The notes: a model not told the origin generated them from the letters alone. A stretch of DNA of 64,000 nt from Cohnella silvisoli (GCF_021190915.1 NZ_JAIOAP010000004.1:310001-374000); one strand, 5' to 3'. Positions 51,546 to 60,699 are shown, counted from the stretch's first letter. A program made the numbers and translations.

Positions 51546-52475
51546 ATGGCAATCCGCGTTACTCAAACTATGATGAATACGCAATTGTTGCGTAATATTT
51601 CCGGTAATCTTGGTCGCATGAATACCCTCCAGAACCAATTGGCTACCGGCAGGCGTATTAACGCTCCATCCGACGATCCGGTCGGATTGACGTTCGCCAT
51701 GCGCTATCGCAGCGAAATTTCCGCTAATGATCAATATATTAAGAACGTTGATTCTGCTTCCTCCATGCTCGATTATTCGGATATGGCAATGGGGCAGGCT
51801 GGAGATGTCCTGCAGCGACTGCGGGAGTTAGCTGTGCAAGGTGGGAGCAGTTCGCTGCCACAAGAAGCTTACGACTCCATTAACTTGGAAGTTAAAGAAC
51901 TTTACAAGCAAATGGTCGAAATCGGCAACAGCAAATTTAATGGCAAGTATGTTTTCAATGGTGAATTAACGGAAACGCCTCCATATCCGAAACAGGGACT
52001 AGGTGAACCGGGCAGTCCTACCGCCTATGAGGTTTCTACGGATACAGGCCAGATTAAGTACGAGCTCGCACCGGGTGTGACGTTAGCGGCCAACATTATC
52101 GGGAATGATGTATTTGGCGGAGCAATAGGCGATGACTCCAGCGACAACGTGTTCCATGTCATCCGTAGAATTAGCGAAGCTTTGGCAGCTGGCAACAGCA
52201 ACAAGGTTTCCGATTTGATTGGCAAGGTTGATACACGGTTAAACACATTGCTGGAGAAGAGAGCAGAGGTCGGTGCGCGTACGAACCGACTTTCATTGGT
52301 GCAGGATCGGTTATCATCGATCAGCGTCAACCTGACGAGTATCCAATCCAAGACGGAAGATGCGGATATGTCCGAAGTCATTACGAACCTTAAGATGGAC
52401 GAGAATGTATACCAAGCTTCTCTATCCGCAGGTGCGAAGTTGATTTCTCCAAGCTTGGTAGATTTTCTCCGCTAA
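51546..52475 (+). CDS. flgL: Flagellar hook-associated protein FlgL
   Basis: HAP3, second junction protein. The 309-aa protein shows the flagellin-like N-terminus RVTQTMMNTQLLRNISGNLGRMNTLQNQLATGRRINAPSDDPVG and the C-terminal pair LTSIQSKTEDADMSEVITNLKMDENVYQASLSAGAKLISPSLVDFL. It lacks a large variable domain, as expected for FlgL. GTGAGGTGAG precedes ATG 51546, 20 bases after flgK. Confidence 0.95.
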   Translation: MAIRVTQTMMNTQLLRNISGNLGRMNTLQNQLATGRRINAPSDDPVGLTFAMRYRSEISANDQYIKNVDSASSMLDYSDMAMGQAGDVLQRLRELAVQGGSSSLPQEAYDSINLEVKELYKQMVEIGNSKFNGKYVFNGELTETPPYPKQGLGEPGSPTAYEVSTDTGQIKYELAPGVTLAANIIGNDVFGGAIGDDSSDNVFHVIRRISEALAAGNSNKVSDLIGKVDTRLNTLLEKRAEVGARTNRLSLVQDRLSSISVNLTSIQSKTEDADMSEVITNLKMDENVYQASLSAGAKLISPSLVDFLR

Positions 52476-52487
52476 TGGAGGGTTAAT

Positions 52488-53066
52488 ATGACGTTTCCTA
52501 TACCCCAGCTCAAGATCCGGCAGGATTACGCTCAGCTTGGAATCGATGCGGATATCGGTACGCAGCACATGGAACAGCCTCGTCCTACCTTCGAGATGGA
52601 GCAAATTCGGCCTCAACTGCACATTAGGCAGCCGCTAGGGCGATTCGAGATTGACCAGGACGCTGCCTGGGATGCGCTGGCCCTTGGCAATAATTTGCAG
52701 ACCATGAGTCGGATCTATTCGATGGCTCCCCAGATTGCGCTTCAAGGGATACAGAGACGAGTCGAGGAAGGCAATCGGATGGCAGATCTTACGAATCCTA
52801 ATAATCCTTTTGCAGAGTTCGCCGAGGGCTGGAGGAGAACGTTCTCCGAATATTCCGTCATAGCTGGCGATGCATCCTATGATAATGTGGATGTCGAGTA
52901 TATACGCGGGGATTTTTCGATTGATGTCGAACCCGGCAGAGTAGAATTAAACACAAGGGTCAATCGCCCTATTCACGAATATGAACGCGGCAAGCTAGAC
53001 ATTAGCATGTTGAAGTATAACAGAGTTGAATTTACTCCTCCTCCAATGCTCAATGTGGAGGTATAG
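52488..53066 (+). CDS. yviE: DUF6470 protein (YviE-like)
   Basis: A 192-aa protein that begins PIPQLKIRQDYAQLGIDADIGTQHMEQPRP, a beta-strand pattern repeated as FEMEQIRPQLHIRQPLGRFEIDQ, and ends with GRVELNTRVNRPIHEYERGKLDISM and PPPMLNVEV. YviE sits between flgL and fliW in B. subtilis and many Bacillales; its role is not established. GGAGGG precedes ATG 52488. A strong terminator follows, ending the flgM transcript. Confidence 0.88.
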   Translation: MTFPIPQLKIRQDYAQLGIDADIGTQHMEQPRPTFEMEQIRPQLHIRQPLGRFEIDQDAAWDALALGNNLQTMSRIYSMAPQIALQGIQRRVEEGNRMADLTNPNNPFAEFAEGWRRTFSEYSVIAGDASYDNVDVEYIRGDFSIDVEPGRVELNTRVNRPIHEYERGKLDISMLKYNRVEFTPPPMLNVEV

Positions 53067-53086
53067 AAGAGAAATTGTCGAACTAT

Positions 53087-53140
53087 ACTATAGACCATTC
53101 GTGCATCTGTTAGAGGTGCACAGGGTCTATAGTTTTTATT
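53087..53140 (+). terminator. Rho-independent terminator after yviE
   Basis: ACTATAGACC (53087-53096) pairs with GGTCTATAGT (53124-53133), inner GTGCA/TGCAC pairing (53101-53105 with 53117-53121), then TTTTATTTT. Confidence 0.85.
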
Positions 53141-53170
53141 TTAATCTTACCGAGATTGGGGCCTGCATAG

Positions 53171-53674
53171 ATGATCGTAAATTCGGTTGTATTAGGCGAT
53201 ATAGAGGTAGACGACAATCAAGTTATTCGATTCGAAAATGGAATGCCGGGCTTTGAACAGTTAAAGGCCTTTGTCCTAGTACAACTCGAGCCAGAACTTC
53301 CGTTCTCTTACTTGCAATCGGTAGAAGAAGCCGAAGTAGCTTTCTTGCTAACAGATCCGTTTACTTTCTATCCAGGATACGATATCCAATTATCTGAGCA
53401 AGTCATAGAAGACCTTCGTATCGGCGATGAAAAGGATGTCCAAGTATGGTCAGTTGTGACGATGAAAGAAGACATTCACTCGGCTACGATGAACCTGCTT
53501 GCACCAGTCATCATTAATACGAAGGAAGTTAACGGCCGTCAAGTCATTCTTCAGAACACGAAGTATGTGACCAAGCATCCGCTTGTTGCGGGACAGAGTG
53601 AACTACAGTCAAGTCAGACTGCCGCAAGCAAGGAATCCTCGGGTGTTACCACGACTGACGGGGATGGGGAGTGA
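53171..53674 (+). CDS. fliW: Flagellar assembly factor FliW
   Basis: FliW binds free flagellin or, when flagellin is exported, sequesters CsrA, so flagellin translation follows export. The 167-aa protein has VLGDIEVDDNQVIRFENGMPGFEQLKAFVL, LPFSYLQSVEEAEVAFLLTDPF and MNLLAPVIINTKEVNGRQVILQNTKY, all standard FliW. The last 20 residues are a Ser/Thr-rich tail. The ribosome site is weak (GATTGGGG). Its stop overlaps the region of csrA's ribosome site, and csrA follows at once. Confidence 0.96.
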   Translation: MIVNSVVLGDIEVDDNQVIRFENGMPGFEQLKAFVLVQLEPELPFSYLQSVEEAEVAFLLTDPFTFYPGYDIQLSEQVIEDLRIGDEKDVQVWSVVTMKEDIHSATMNLLAPVIINTKEVNGRQVILQNTKYVTKHPLVAGQSELQSSQTAASKESSGVTTTDGDGE

Positions 53675-53679
53675 TCGGT

Positions 53680-53913
53680 ATGCTCGTACTGGCTCGTAAG
53701 AAAGGCGAATCAATTATCATAGGAGACAATATTGAATTGATCGTACTAAGTGTGGAAGGTGACACGGTCAGGTTGGGAATAAATGCTCCGAAAAGCGTCG
53801 AGATCTATCGCAAAGAAATCTATGATTCCATTCAAGAATCCAATAAAGAGGCTATACAGACTAAGGTAGCAACCGCAGATCTGCATAAATTGTTGAAAAA
53901 GGATGAAAGTTAG
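53680..53913 (+). CDS. csrA: Carbon storage regulator CsrA
   Basis: An RNA-binding dimer that blocks the hag ribosome site. The 77-aa protein starts MLVLARKKGESIIIGDNIEL and has GDTVRLGINAPKSVEIYRKEIYDSI; the RNA-contact residues near Leu4/Arg6 and Arg44-equivalent lie in the strands shown. ATG 53680 gives the standard N-terminus after GGGGAGTGA; GTG 53671, overlapping fliW, would add three residues. It lies directly before its known type of target, the flagellin gene. Confidence 0.96.
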   Translation: MLVLARKKGESIIIGDNIELIVLSVEGDTVRLGINAPKSVEIYRKEIYDSIQESNKEAIQTKVATADLHKLLKKDES

Positions 53914-53933
53914 AAAAAACTTTCAAATACCTC

Positions 53934-53961
53934 TAAACATCTCTCTCTCCAGATACGATAT
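53934..53961 (+). promoter_or_regulatory. SigD promoter of hag
   Basis: TAAA (53934-53937), 16 bases, TACGATAT (53954-53961), which matches six of eight of the SigD -10. It predicts a leader of about 90 bases. Confidence 0.7.
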
Positions 53962-54010
53962 ATATACTTAGAAGCAATTTAATATGGCGGCCGACCTATT
54001 AAATAGCAGA

Positions 54011-54047
54011 ACCCACATGGATGTGGGAACACGAACCTTCAAGGAGG
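54011..54047 (+). promoter_or_regulatory. CsrA-type binding pair in the hag leader
   Basis: CCCAC (54012-54016) and GTGGG (54023-54027) form a stem presenting ATGGAT as a six-base loop, so GGA is in the loop, within ACANGGATGT, close to the CsrA SELEX consensus. A second GGA lies in the ribosome site AAGGAGG (54041-54047). B. subtilis hag has the same two-site arrangement. Confidence 0.75.
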
Positions 54048-54056
54048 AAGAATTTA

Positions 54057-55694
54057 ATGCGTATTAATCACAACATTGCTGCTCTGAACACTCACCGTCA
54101 ATTGACGGGCAACACGGCTTCCGCTAACAAATCCCTCGAGAAATTGTCTTCTGGTCTTCGCATCAACCGTGCTGGTGACGATGCTGCCGGTCTAGCAATC
54201 TCCGAGAAAATGCGTGCGCAAGTACGTGGTCTTGACATGGCTTCCAAGAATGCTCAAGATGGTATCTCCCTGATCCAAACGGCTGAGGGTGCTCTTAACG
54301 AAACTCACTCCATCCTGCAACGTATCCGTGAATTGGCTGACCAATCCGCGAATGGTACGAACACTAAGGATGACCGTGCTGCTCTTCAAGAAGAAGTAAA
54401 ACAACTGAAAGACGAGATCGACCGTATCGGTAACACAACTGAGTTTAACACGCAAAAGTTGCTTAATGGTGCTCTTAAATCTGCTGGAGGCGCAGGTACT
54501 ACAGCTAACGGAACTACAGGTGCTGCCGTGGCGAAATTCACGACTGCAAAATTTTCCGGTAGTGCTACACTGGCTTCCGGTTCCGCACTTTTGGTAGCAG
54601 CTGACTTTTCTTCCAAAGAAACGCTTACAATCGATGGTTCAAATATCGATGTTCACTGGGAACTGCTATCAAGCGCTGAACAAGACATCTTGAGAGGCGT
54701 TACAACGGCTTCGACAACTCAGAATGCTGCAAAAGACATTATCGTAAACACTATCAATGCAGCAATTGACGCTTCCGGTAAAAATGTTGCGCACATTACT
54801 GGATACATCTCAACCCCGGGTACAAATGGCCTACTAGTCCTTGAGAGTGGCAAAAAAGGCGAGGGTGGATCTATTGCTTCCGGCTCAACCGGTATTCTTG
54901 GAAAGATCAGCTCAGGTTTATCAACAAACGGAACAACATTGTATAACGGAACGACAGTCGCTGCTGGCGCTGCCGCTGACCTGTATGTAAACGGAGTGCT
55001 GCTGAGATACAGTGGCGCCAATGGTTCCAACCTCGCAATCACGGGTGGCACTACGCAGATGTCTTCCGGTGCAGCTACTCTTCAAAGTGGTATCAATGCC
55101 GCAATTAACGCATACAACACTTCCACAACGAAAGTATCTGGTGATGTAGGCTACATCTACAATGTTAAAGTAACTGCGAGCGATGATGGTCGTTTCGTTA
55201 TCTCAAGTGAGAGCGGCCCAGTTGAATTGAAGGATTTGGCGGGCAACACTGTTGTTTCTGATTTGGGCCTCAGCGCGGCACAGACTGAATCAGCTGGTGG
55301 TGGCGGTGTAACATTCCAAATTGGCGCAAACCGTGGTCAAACGATCTCGTTCGGTATCGGCGACATGCGCACAGCTGCTCTTGGACTGACTTCGGTTGAT
55401 ATTTCAAGTTCTACTTCTGCGTCTCAAGCATTGACGTCTTTGGATAGTGCAATAACCAGTGTATCGTCGCAGCGTTCTAAAATGGGTGCTGTACAGAACC
55501 GTTTGGAACACACGATCAACAACCTGCAAACAGCTTCTGAGAACCTGACGGCTGCTGAATCCCGTATTCGTGATGTAGACATGGCTAAAGAAATGATGGA
55601 TTTCACGAAATCCAACATTCTGTCCCAAGCTGCTCAAGCGATGCTGGCTCAAGCAAACCAACAACCTCAAGGCGTTCTGCAACTTCTTCGTTAA
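54057..55694 (+). CDS. hag: Flagellin
   Basis: The filament subunit. The 545-aa protein has the conserved N-terminal D0/D1 ([60 protein letters not shown]) and C-terminal D1/D0 ([44 protein letters not shown], ending QGVLQLLR). Between them (about residues 150-445) lies a large Ser/Thr/Gly/Ala-rich variable domain; B. subtilis Hag is only 304 aa. That domain would be the surface for O-glycosylation by the downstream genes. ATG 54057 is set by AAGGAGG. Codon choice is biased (GCT, CGT, AAC) as for a highly expressed gene. Confidence 0.97.
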   Translation: MRINHNIAALNTHRQLTGNTASANKSLEKLSSGLRINRAGDDAAGLAISEKMRAQVRGLDMASKNAQDGISLIQTAEGALNETHSILQRIRELADQSANGTNTKDDRAALQEEVKQLKDEIDRIGNTTEFNTQKLLNGALKSAGGAGTTANGTTGAAVAKFTTAKFSGSATLASGSALLVAADFSSKETLTIDGSNIDVHWELLSSAEQDILRGVTTASTTQNAAKDIIVNTINAAIDASGKNVAHITGYISTPGTNGLLVLESGKKGEGGSIASGSTGILGKISSGLSTNGTTLYNGTTVAAGAAADLYVNGVLLRYSGANGSNLAITGGTTQMSSGAATLQSGINAAINAYNTSTTKVSGDVGYIYNVKVTASDDGRFVISSESGPVELKDLAGNTVVSDLGLSAAQTESAGGGGVTFQIGANRGQTISFGIGDMRTAALGLTSVDISSSTSASQALTSLDSAITSVSSQRSKMGAVQNRLEHTINNLQTASENLTAAESRIRDVDMAKEMMDFTKSNILSQAAQAMLAQANQQPQGVLQLLR

Positions 55695-55703
55695 TTTCAA
55701 ACC

Positions 55704-55741
55704 AAAGAAGCCTCTCCTACAAAGGAGGGCTTCTTTTTTTT
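55704..55741 (+). terminator. Rho-independent terminator after hag
   Basis: AAAGAAGCC (55704-55712) and GGCTTCTTT pair, with CTCCT/AGGAG pairing inside, then at least eight T. Confidence 0.9.
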
Positions 55742-55754
55742 CATTATTAAACGC

Positions 55755-55782
55755 TAATGAATCTACTGTAATCATCCGATAT
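55755..55782 (+). promoter_or_regulatory. Candidate SigD promoter of the glycosylation operon
   Basis: TAAT (55755-55758), 16 bases, TCCGATAT (55775-55782): seven of eight in the -10, three of four in the -35, and the same spacer as the hag promoter. It lies 33 bases before the first gene. Confidence 0.6.
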
Positions 55783-55815
55783 TAATACTACATTCTTCAA
55801 TTTAGAGAGGGTTCT

Positions 55816-56415
55816 ATGATGAGACTGGAAGTATTAAATGAGGTACAAGAATTTACGAACAATGATCAGGGACTGCAGGAAATGCTTTATTATATGGAAA
55901 AGCGAATATCGGCAGCGAATCTTAGAATCAGCCATCTTCATGTGGATGGTATCGACATCTATGATCCATTTCTATCTTCATTAACGGCTCGGATTGATAC
56001 GATTCGAAATATTCAGGTGGTATCTTGTACGTTGGAGGAACTTATCACTCATACATTAACAGACGGTCTAGATTTCATTGTACAACTCCAACAATTGGCA
56101 ACCGAAATATCGGTTCAATTTTATGCCGGGAGTCAAACGGTTGATTGGGATAAGTTCAATAATATAGTAAATCGAATGGAGTTATTGGCTAATCTTCTTC
56201 GTTCAATCGGCCAATTGGACGTGGTTCTCTTGAAGCATGGGAAGCATTTCCCGGTGTTATTGGAGCGCTTGAATATAATACTTGCAGCGGTTGGGGATGG
56301 TCTTTCAGTCCAGGACATGACATTGGTCGGGGATTTGATTCAATACGAGATCTCTTCTTTGTTGAATGAGGTACATCATGCATTCGCAAGCAACTTGACT
56401 GGTGGGGAATTATGA
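55816..56415 (+). CDS. Unknown helical protein coupled to Maf
   Basis: A 199-aa cytoplasmic protein, mostly helical, without Cys clusters, membrane segments or a family I recognise. Notable stretches are NDQGLQEMLYYMEKRISAANLRISHLHVDGIDIYDPF (near residues 16-52), a long helix pair (NIVNRMELLANLLRSIGQLDVVLLKHGKHF) and LIQYEISSLLNEVHHAF near the end. It lies where flaG, fliD and fliS usually follow hag, and its stop overlaps the maf start by ATGA, so the two proteins are probably made in fixed ratio. Export chaperone-like or Maf-partner roles are possible; neither is shown. Confidence 0.7.
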   Translation: MMRLEVLNEVQEFTNNDQGLQEMLYYMEKRISAANLRISHLHVDGIDIYDPFLSSLTARIDTIRNIQVVSCTLEELITHTLTDGLDFIVQLQQLATEISVQFYAGSQTVDWDKFNNIVNRMELLANLLRSIGQLDVVLLKHGKHFPVLLERLNIILAAVGDGLSVQDMTLVGDLIQYEISSLLNEVHHAFASNLTGGEL

Positions 56416-58301
56416 AGATGCTTGCACAAAACTATCGACTGCTAGAACGTAAATTCCCCATTTTGGTCAAAGCTATGCAGGAAGTAGAGGAACAGTGTGT
56501 AGCGAAACCAGTTCATGTTGTTCCTTCTAAGAGCGGAGTTCCTACATTGTATTTGGAAGGTATTGAACGACCTATTTATATCCATAGTCAGTATGACCCT
56601 ATTAGAGAAGCCGAAGGCTTAGTGTCCCAACATGAGGATGTTGAGGATTATGATTATATACTCTTTTATGGAGTAGGTTTGGGATATCATGTAGAAGCTT
56701 TTATGTCTAAATATCCCAATAAGACGGTCATACTTTACGAAACAAACATCCCCTTTTTTTACCATTTGCTAAATTCACGGACTCTTGAACAACTGGATCT
56801 CAAAAATATCCAAAACATTTACTTGGAAGCCGACCCCAATGATATTGACCACCATATGCTGTCTTTCATTGAGAATTTAAATGGAAAATTATTAGTCATT
56901 ACCTTGCCGGTCTATGAGCGACTGTTCTCGGATCGGACAAAATTCTTCTTAAGTCGATTGAAAGTTATTATCAGCCATCACACGAATACCCTGCAAACAA
57001 ATGAGGTATATGAGAAGTTATGGACCTATAACGGAGGAGCGAACTTCCAAAGCGTTCTGGAATCTCCATCTATTCTTCGTGATTTAAAGAACGTATTTGT
57101 CGGCAAGCCGGTTATCTTGGTATCAGCAGGGCCTTCATTGAGCGAAGAACTGGATAATTTGGTTCAAATAAAGCGCGACAAAACGGCGTATATATTTGCT
57201 GTTGGATCGGCGAACAAAGCACTGATTTCATACGGAATTTATCCTGATGCCGTATGTTCTTATGATCCCATTACTTACAATCATGTCGTGTTTGAAGATA
57301 TCATCCAACAACAAATTCAATCTATTCCCTTGATATATGGCAGTAGTGTTGGATACGAAACGATACGTCAATATCCCGGTCCTAAGATTCATGTTGTCAC
57401 AGGTCAGGATACAGCTGCCTTTCACTATTTAAATGGAAAACAGCTCCTTGATGATGGGGAACTTGTGGGAGATCAGCCCTCGATTGCGGTAATTATGGCG
57501 GAAGTGCTTTGTAGGCTGGGAATTGGTGAATTAATTTTGGTTGGACAGAACTTGGCGCTTCGGAATAAACAATATTATAGTAAAGGAATCCACTATGAAG
57601 CGCGTCCCAATCAATTAACAGAAGAAGATAATTTACGGGCTATCGAGACAGACTGTGTAGATGGCGGCAAGGTACTTACATTTCCCGAACTCAGCCTAAT
57701 GAGAAGGGCATTAGAAAATATCTTTAATCATCACCCGAACATAAAGGTTATCAACACGACCATGGGTGGGGCGGCTATTGCCGGAACTCAATTTATCCCG
57801 TTGCAACATTTAATGCAGCAAAAATTGCTCAATCAAATTGTTAAGCCCAAATGGTATCAAATTGAATACGATGGCTACGACCTACAGTATGCCAATGATC
57901 GTCAGGTTAACATGGGGAAAGAGCATTTGAAGCTCACTAAAGATCTGCAAGCCATCATTCGGAAAATGAGACAAATGGAAGCTCTGATGAAAGTCAATAA
58001 CAGGATTCGTTTACTAAAGATGTTTCCCGAATTTGATAAGTTGTTTAATCGCATCTTTCACAATACATTCTACAAAGTTTATATTCAACCGATGGCTCGG
58101 ATTTATTATGACGGGTTTAACCGTTCCGCTGGGGAGATCAAAGAGATTCACGATCCAATTATCAAAACGAAAAAAGTACTGGATGTGTTCGGTCGGTATA
58201 TGTATCAATGCCACACATTACTAAGTCTAGCTGAAGAAGTTATGAATAACGTTCACCAAGCTATTGATACTATGATGCTTCGTAAGGAGATTGCGGAATG
58301 A
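56412..58301 (+). CDS. Motility accessory factor (Maf) glycosyltransferase
   Basis: Maf proteins transfer nonulosonic acids such as pseudaminic acid from the CMP form to Ser/Thr of flagellin in the cytoplasm. The 629-aa protein has an N-terminal Rossmann-like part (DYDYILFYGVGLGYHVEAF, near residue 78) and the central MptE-like/DUF115 domain (about 225-420) with KPVILVSAGPSLSEELDNL, IFAVGSANKALISYGIYPDAVCSYDP and LILVGQNLALR. The helical C-terminal part (480-629) is typical. It is coupled to the genes on both sides by ATGA overlaps. The flagellin target is directly upstream. Confidence 0.92.
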   Translation: MKMLAQNYRLLERKFPILVKAMQEVEEQCVAKPVHVVPSKSGVPTLYLEGIERPIYIHSQYDPIREAEGLVSQHEDVEDYDYILFYGVGLGYHVEAFMSKYPNKTVILYETNIPFFYHLLNSRTLEQLDLKNIQNIYLEADPNDIDHHMLSFIENLNGKLLVITLPVYERLFSDRTKFFLSRLKVIISHHTNTLQTNEVYEKLWTYNGGANFQSVLESPSILRDLKNVFVGKPVILVSAGPSLSEELDNLVQIKRDKTAYIFAVGSANKALISYGIYPDAVCSYDPITYNHVVFEDIIQQQIQSIPLIYGSSVGYETIRQYPGPKIHVVTGQDTAAFHYLNGKQLLDDGELVGDQPSIAVIMAEVLCRLGIGELILVGQNLALRNKQYYSKGIHYEARPNQLTEEDNLRAIETDCVDGGKVLTFPELSLMRRALENIFNHHPNIKVINTTMGGAAIAGTQFIPLQHLMQQKLLNQIVKPKWYQIEYDGYDLQYANDRQVNMGKEHLKLTKDLQAIIRKMRQMEALMKVNNRIRLLKMFPEFDKLFNRIFHNTFYKVYIQPMARIYYDGFNRSAGEIKEIHDPIIKTKKVLDVFGRYMYQCHTLLSLAEEVMNNVHQAIDTMMLRKEIAE

Positions 58302-58933
58302 AAACAAGTCAAATGGATTTTTGGAATGGTGAATTTGGAGCGGCTTATACCGATCGTAATTCTTTGACATTTGATGAAATGGAAGACTATTATAAATCAA
58401 ATTTCGAAGTAACTCGGACGGAAATGAATCGAGAATTTTTAAGTAATGTGCAGCTGAATTCGGCTTTAGAAGTCGGTTGCAACGTGGGATGTCAGCTTGA
58501 AGTGTTGCAAAGAATGGGTTATGAGAATTTATATGGAATCGAGTTACAGTGGTATGCAGTTGAAAAAACAAAAGAAAAACTTAAACGTGTGAATGTGGTT
58601 CAAGGGTCGGCGTTCCAAATGCCGTTCAAGGATGGATGTTTCGATTTAGTGTTTACTAACGGTGTTTTGATTCATATTGCCCCTGATGATATTGGGATGG
58701 CTCTTGATGAAATATATCGGGTATCAGATCAATACATTTGGGGTTGTGAATACTTCTCGGAAAATTATCAAGAACTGAACTATCATGGCGTGGGAGAAAA
58801 AATGTGGAAAACAAACTTCATGAAGCTCTACTTGGATCGTTTTCCAGATTTAAGTGTAGTTAGAGAAAAGAAATATACCTATACTTCCAGTCAAAATCAG
58901 GATCAGATGTTTCTCTTAAAGAAGAATAAATAA
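58298..58933 (+). CDS. Pseudaminic-acid-associated methyltransferase
   Basis: A 211-aa class I SAM methyltransferase. It begins MDFWNGEFGAAYTDRNS, has the SAM motif ALEVGCNVGCQLEVLQRMG (about residues 51-69), then YGIELQWYAVEKTKEKL and FDLVFTNGVLIHIAPDDI. The FWNGEFGxxYxxRN start and this length fit the pseudaminic acid biosynthesis-associated methylase family (TIGR03587). It could methylate the sugar or its precursor. ATGA overlap with maf. Confidence 0.85.
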   Translation: MKTSQMDFWNGEFGAAYTDRNSLTFDEMEDYYKSNFEVTRTEMNREFLSNVQLNSALEVGCNVGCQLEVLQRMGYENLYGIELQWYAVEKTKEKLKRVNVVQGSAFQMPFKDGCFDLVFTNGVLIHIAPDDIGMALDEIYRVSDQYIWGCEYFSENYQELNYHGVGEKMWKTNFMKLYLDRFPDLSVVREKKYTYTSSQNQDQMFLLKKNK

Positions 58934-58954
58934 ATTGTACTGGGGTGACGATCT

Positions 58955-59959
58955 ATGAACGAGATGTACCGAAACAAAAAAATACTGATCATCGGCGGAA
59001 CCGGTACAATCGGGCAGCATTTACTTAAACATTTGTTAGAAAAAGAACCGGCTGTTATAAGAATTTTTAGCCGAGATGAGCATAAGCAGTTCGAGCTACA
59101 ACAAAAATATTCCAATCATGATAATATCCGATTTTTAATCGGAGATATCAGAGATTATGATAGATTGGTCAGGGCGATGGAAGGAGTGGATTTTGTCTTT
59201 CATACAGCGGCTATGAAACATGTGCCTTCATGTGAATATAATCCATTCGAAGCTGTACAAACCAATATTATCGGAACCCAGAATGTTATTCAGGCAGCAC
59301 TTTATTGTGGTGTTTCCAAGGTATTGTTCACGAGCACGGACAAAGCCATTGCTCCAACCAATACATATGGTGCAAGTAAGTTGACAGCAGAGCGGCTTAT
59401 TTCTTCGGCTCAGTATCATAAAGGTGAAAAACCTACCATCCTCTTTTCAGTCAGATTTGGAAATGTAATGGGATCAAGAGGTTCCGTAATTCCACTCTTT
59501 AAATCCCAAATTCGAGAGAAGAAAGATTTATCCATCACAGATCCTGAGATGGTCAGGTATATGATGACGCCTAGTCAAGCCATTTCATTGATGCTTGAGG
59601 CAATGGCAATTGCTCAGGGTGGAGAAGTGTTCGTGCTTAAGATGCCTGTTATCAAGCTTTCAGATTTGGCCGAAGTCATCATAGAAGAAACAAGTAAAAG
59701 TGAAACTATATCCCACACTGTATCTATGCGCACTGTAGGATTAAGGCCAGGAGAAAAAATGTATGAGGAGTTAATGACATCCGACGAGTCAAGAAATGCA
59801 TTTGAACTGGATGCGATGTATATCATCCCTCCGGCCTTTGCTCAAAAACCATATGATGAAAAAGGTTATTCTCGATTAAAGGATATTCAGTTTCAAATGG
59901 GTAAACCGATAGGGAAAGAAATATTAAGAGATTGGTTGATAACAGAGGGGCTGGTATGA
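58955..59959 (+). CDS. pseB: UDP-GlcNAc 4,6-dehydratase, PseB-like
   Basis: First step of pseudaminic acid synthesis: UDP-GlcNAc to a 4-keto-6-deoxy sugar with C5 inversion. The 334-aa SDR/CapD-type protein has ILIIGGTGTIGQHLL (NADP site, near residue 10), HTAAMKHVPSCEYNPFEA, FTSTDKAIAPTNTYGASKLTAERL with the Asp-Lys and Tyr-x3-Lys catalytic groups, and GLRPGEKMYEELMT. TDKA and AAMKHVP are marks of the PseB/FlaA1 group. A legionaminic-type LegB cannot be fully excluded. GGGGTGA precedes the start. Confidence 0.87.
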   Translation: MNEMYRNKKILIIGGTGTIGQHLLKHLLEKEPAVIRIFSRDEHKQFELQQKYSNHDNIRFLIGDIRDYDRLVRAMEGVDFVFHTAAMKHVPSCEYNPFEAVQTNIIGTQNVIQAALYCGVSKVLFTSTDKAIAPTNTYGASKLTAERLISSAQYHKGEKPTILFSVRFGNVMGSRGSVIPLFKSQIREKKDLSITDPEMVRYMMTPSQAISLMLEAMAIAQGGEVFVLKMPVIKLSDLAEVIIEETSKSETISHTVSMRTVGLRPGEKMYEELMTSDESRNAFELDAMYIIPPAFAQKPYDEKGYSRLKDIQFQMGKPIGKEILRDWLITEGLV

Positions 59960-60699
59960 TGGGAAAGAAAATCGTAGCCATTGTCCAAGCAAGGATGGGA
60001 TCTACTCGATTGCCTGGAAAAGTAATGCTTGAATTAGCCGGGAGAACGACAATTTCTCATGTTATTGAAAGATGCAAAGCGATTCCTTCAGTCCATGAGG
60101 TTATGATTGCTACCTCAGACTCACCAGCAGATGGTATTCTCGTCGAGGAGGCTCGGAGGTTAGGTGTCAGATTTTTTCAAGGGAGTGAAACAGATCTACT
60201 CTCAAGATATTATGAAGCTGCGAAATATAGCCAAGCAGACGTTATTGTTAGAATAACCTCTGATTGTCCTTTGATTGATCCGGAAATATCGGAAAAGACA
60301 ATTCAATACTTTATGAATGCACCAGATGCCGACTATTGTAGTAATGTAGAGCAAAGAACACTGCCGCGAGGCTTGGATACTGAGGTGTTTTCCTATAAGG
60401 CTTTAGAGAGAACCCACTTAGAAGCAAAGAAAGATTATCATAGAGAACACGTGGGCGATTATATGTTTGAAAATCCAAATCAATTTAGAATATACAGTGA
60501 CACTAACGATTATGGTGACTTCTCGCAATATCGCTGGACTTTAGATACTCCGGAAGACTATGAATTGATACAAAAAATATATGGCTTTCTATATATTCCT
60601 GGAGCAATTTTTACCTGGAAAGAAGCGGTTAGCCTAATGCAATTGAATCCAGAACTGGCTCTTATTAATGCGGATGTGGAACAAAAGAAGTATGTTTAA
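59956..60699 (+). CDS. pseF: CMP-sugar cytidylyltransferase, PseF/SpsF-like
   Basis: Activates the nonulosonic acid with CTP. The 247-aa protein has the nucleotide-binding start VAIVQARMGSTRLPGKVML, IRITSDCPLIDPEI (metal site, about residue 96), SNVEQRTLPRGLDTEVF and YRWTLDTPEDYELIQKIY, all of the SpsF/PseF group. ATG 59956 overlaps the pseB stop as ATGA, with GAGGGG just before; a TTG at 59932 is inside pseB and less likely. pseC, the aminotransferase usually placed after pseB, is not here. Confidence 0.88.
   Translation: MMGKKIVAIVQARMGSTRLPGKVMLELAGRTTISHVIERCKAIPSVHEVMIATSDSPADGILVEEARRLGVRFFQGSETDLLSRYYEAAKYSQADVIVRITSDCPLIDPEISEKTIQYFMNAPDADYCSNVEQRTLPRGLDTEVFSYKALERTHLEAKKDYHREHVGDYMFENPNQFRIYSDTNDYGDFSQYRWTLDTPEDYELIQKIYGFLYIPGAIFTWKEAVSLMQLNPELALINADVEQKKYV

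Noticed and set aside
53130..53156. SigD-like promoter before fliW (TAGT-N15-ACCGAGAT)
   Set aside because: Poor -35, and the start point would fall after or within the fliW ribosome site.
54021..54056. In-frame ATG at 54021 extending flagellin by 12 residues
   Set aside because: It lies in the CsrA-type hairpin, has no ribosome site of its own, and breaks the conserved flagellin N-terminus [13 protein letters not shown].
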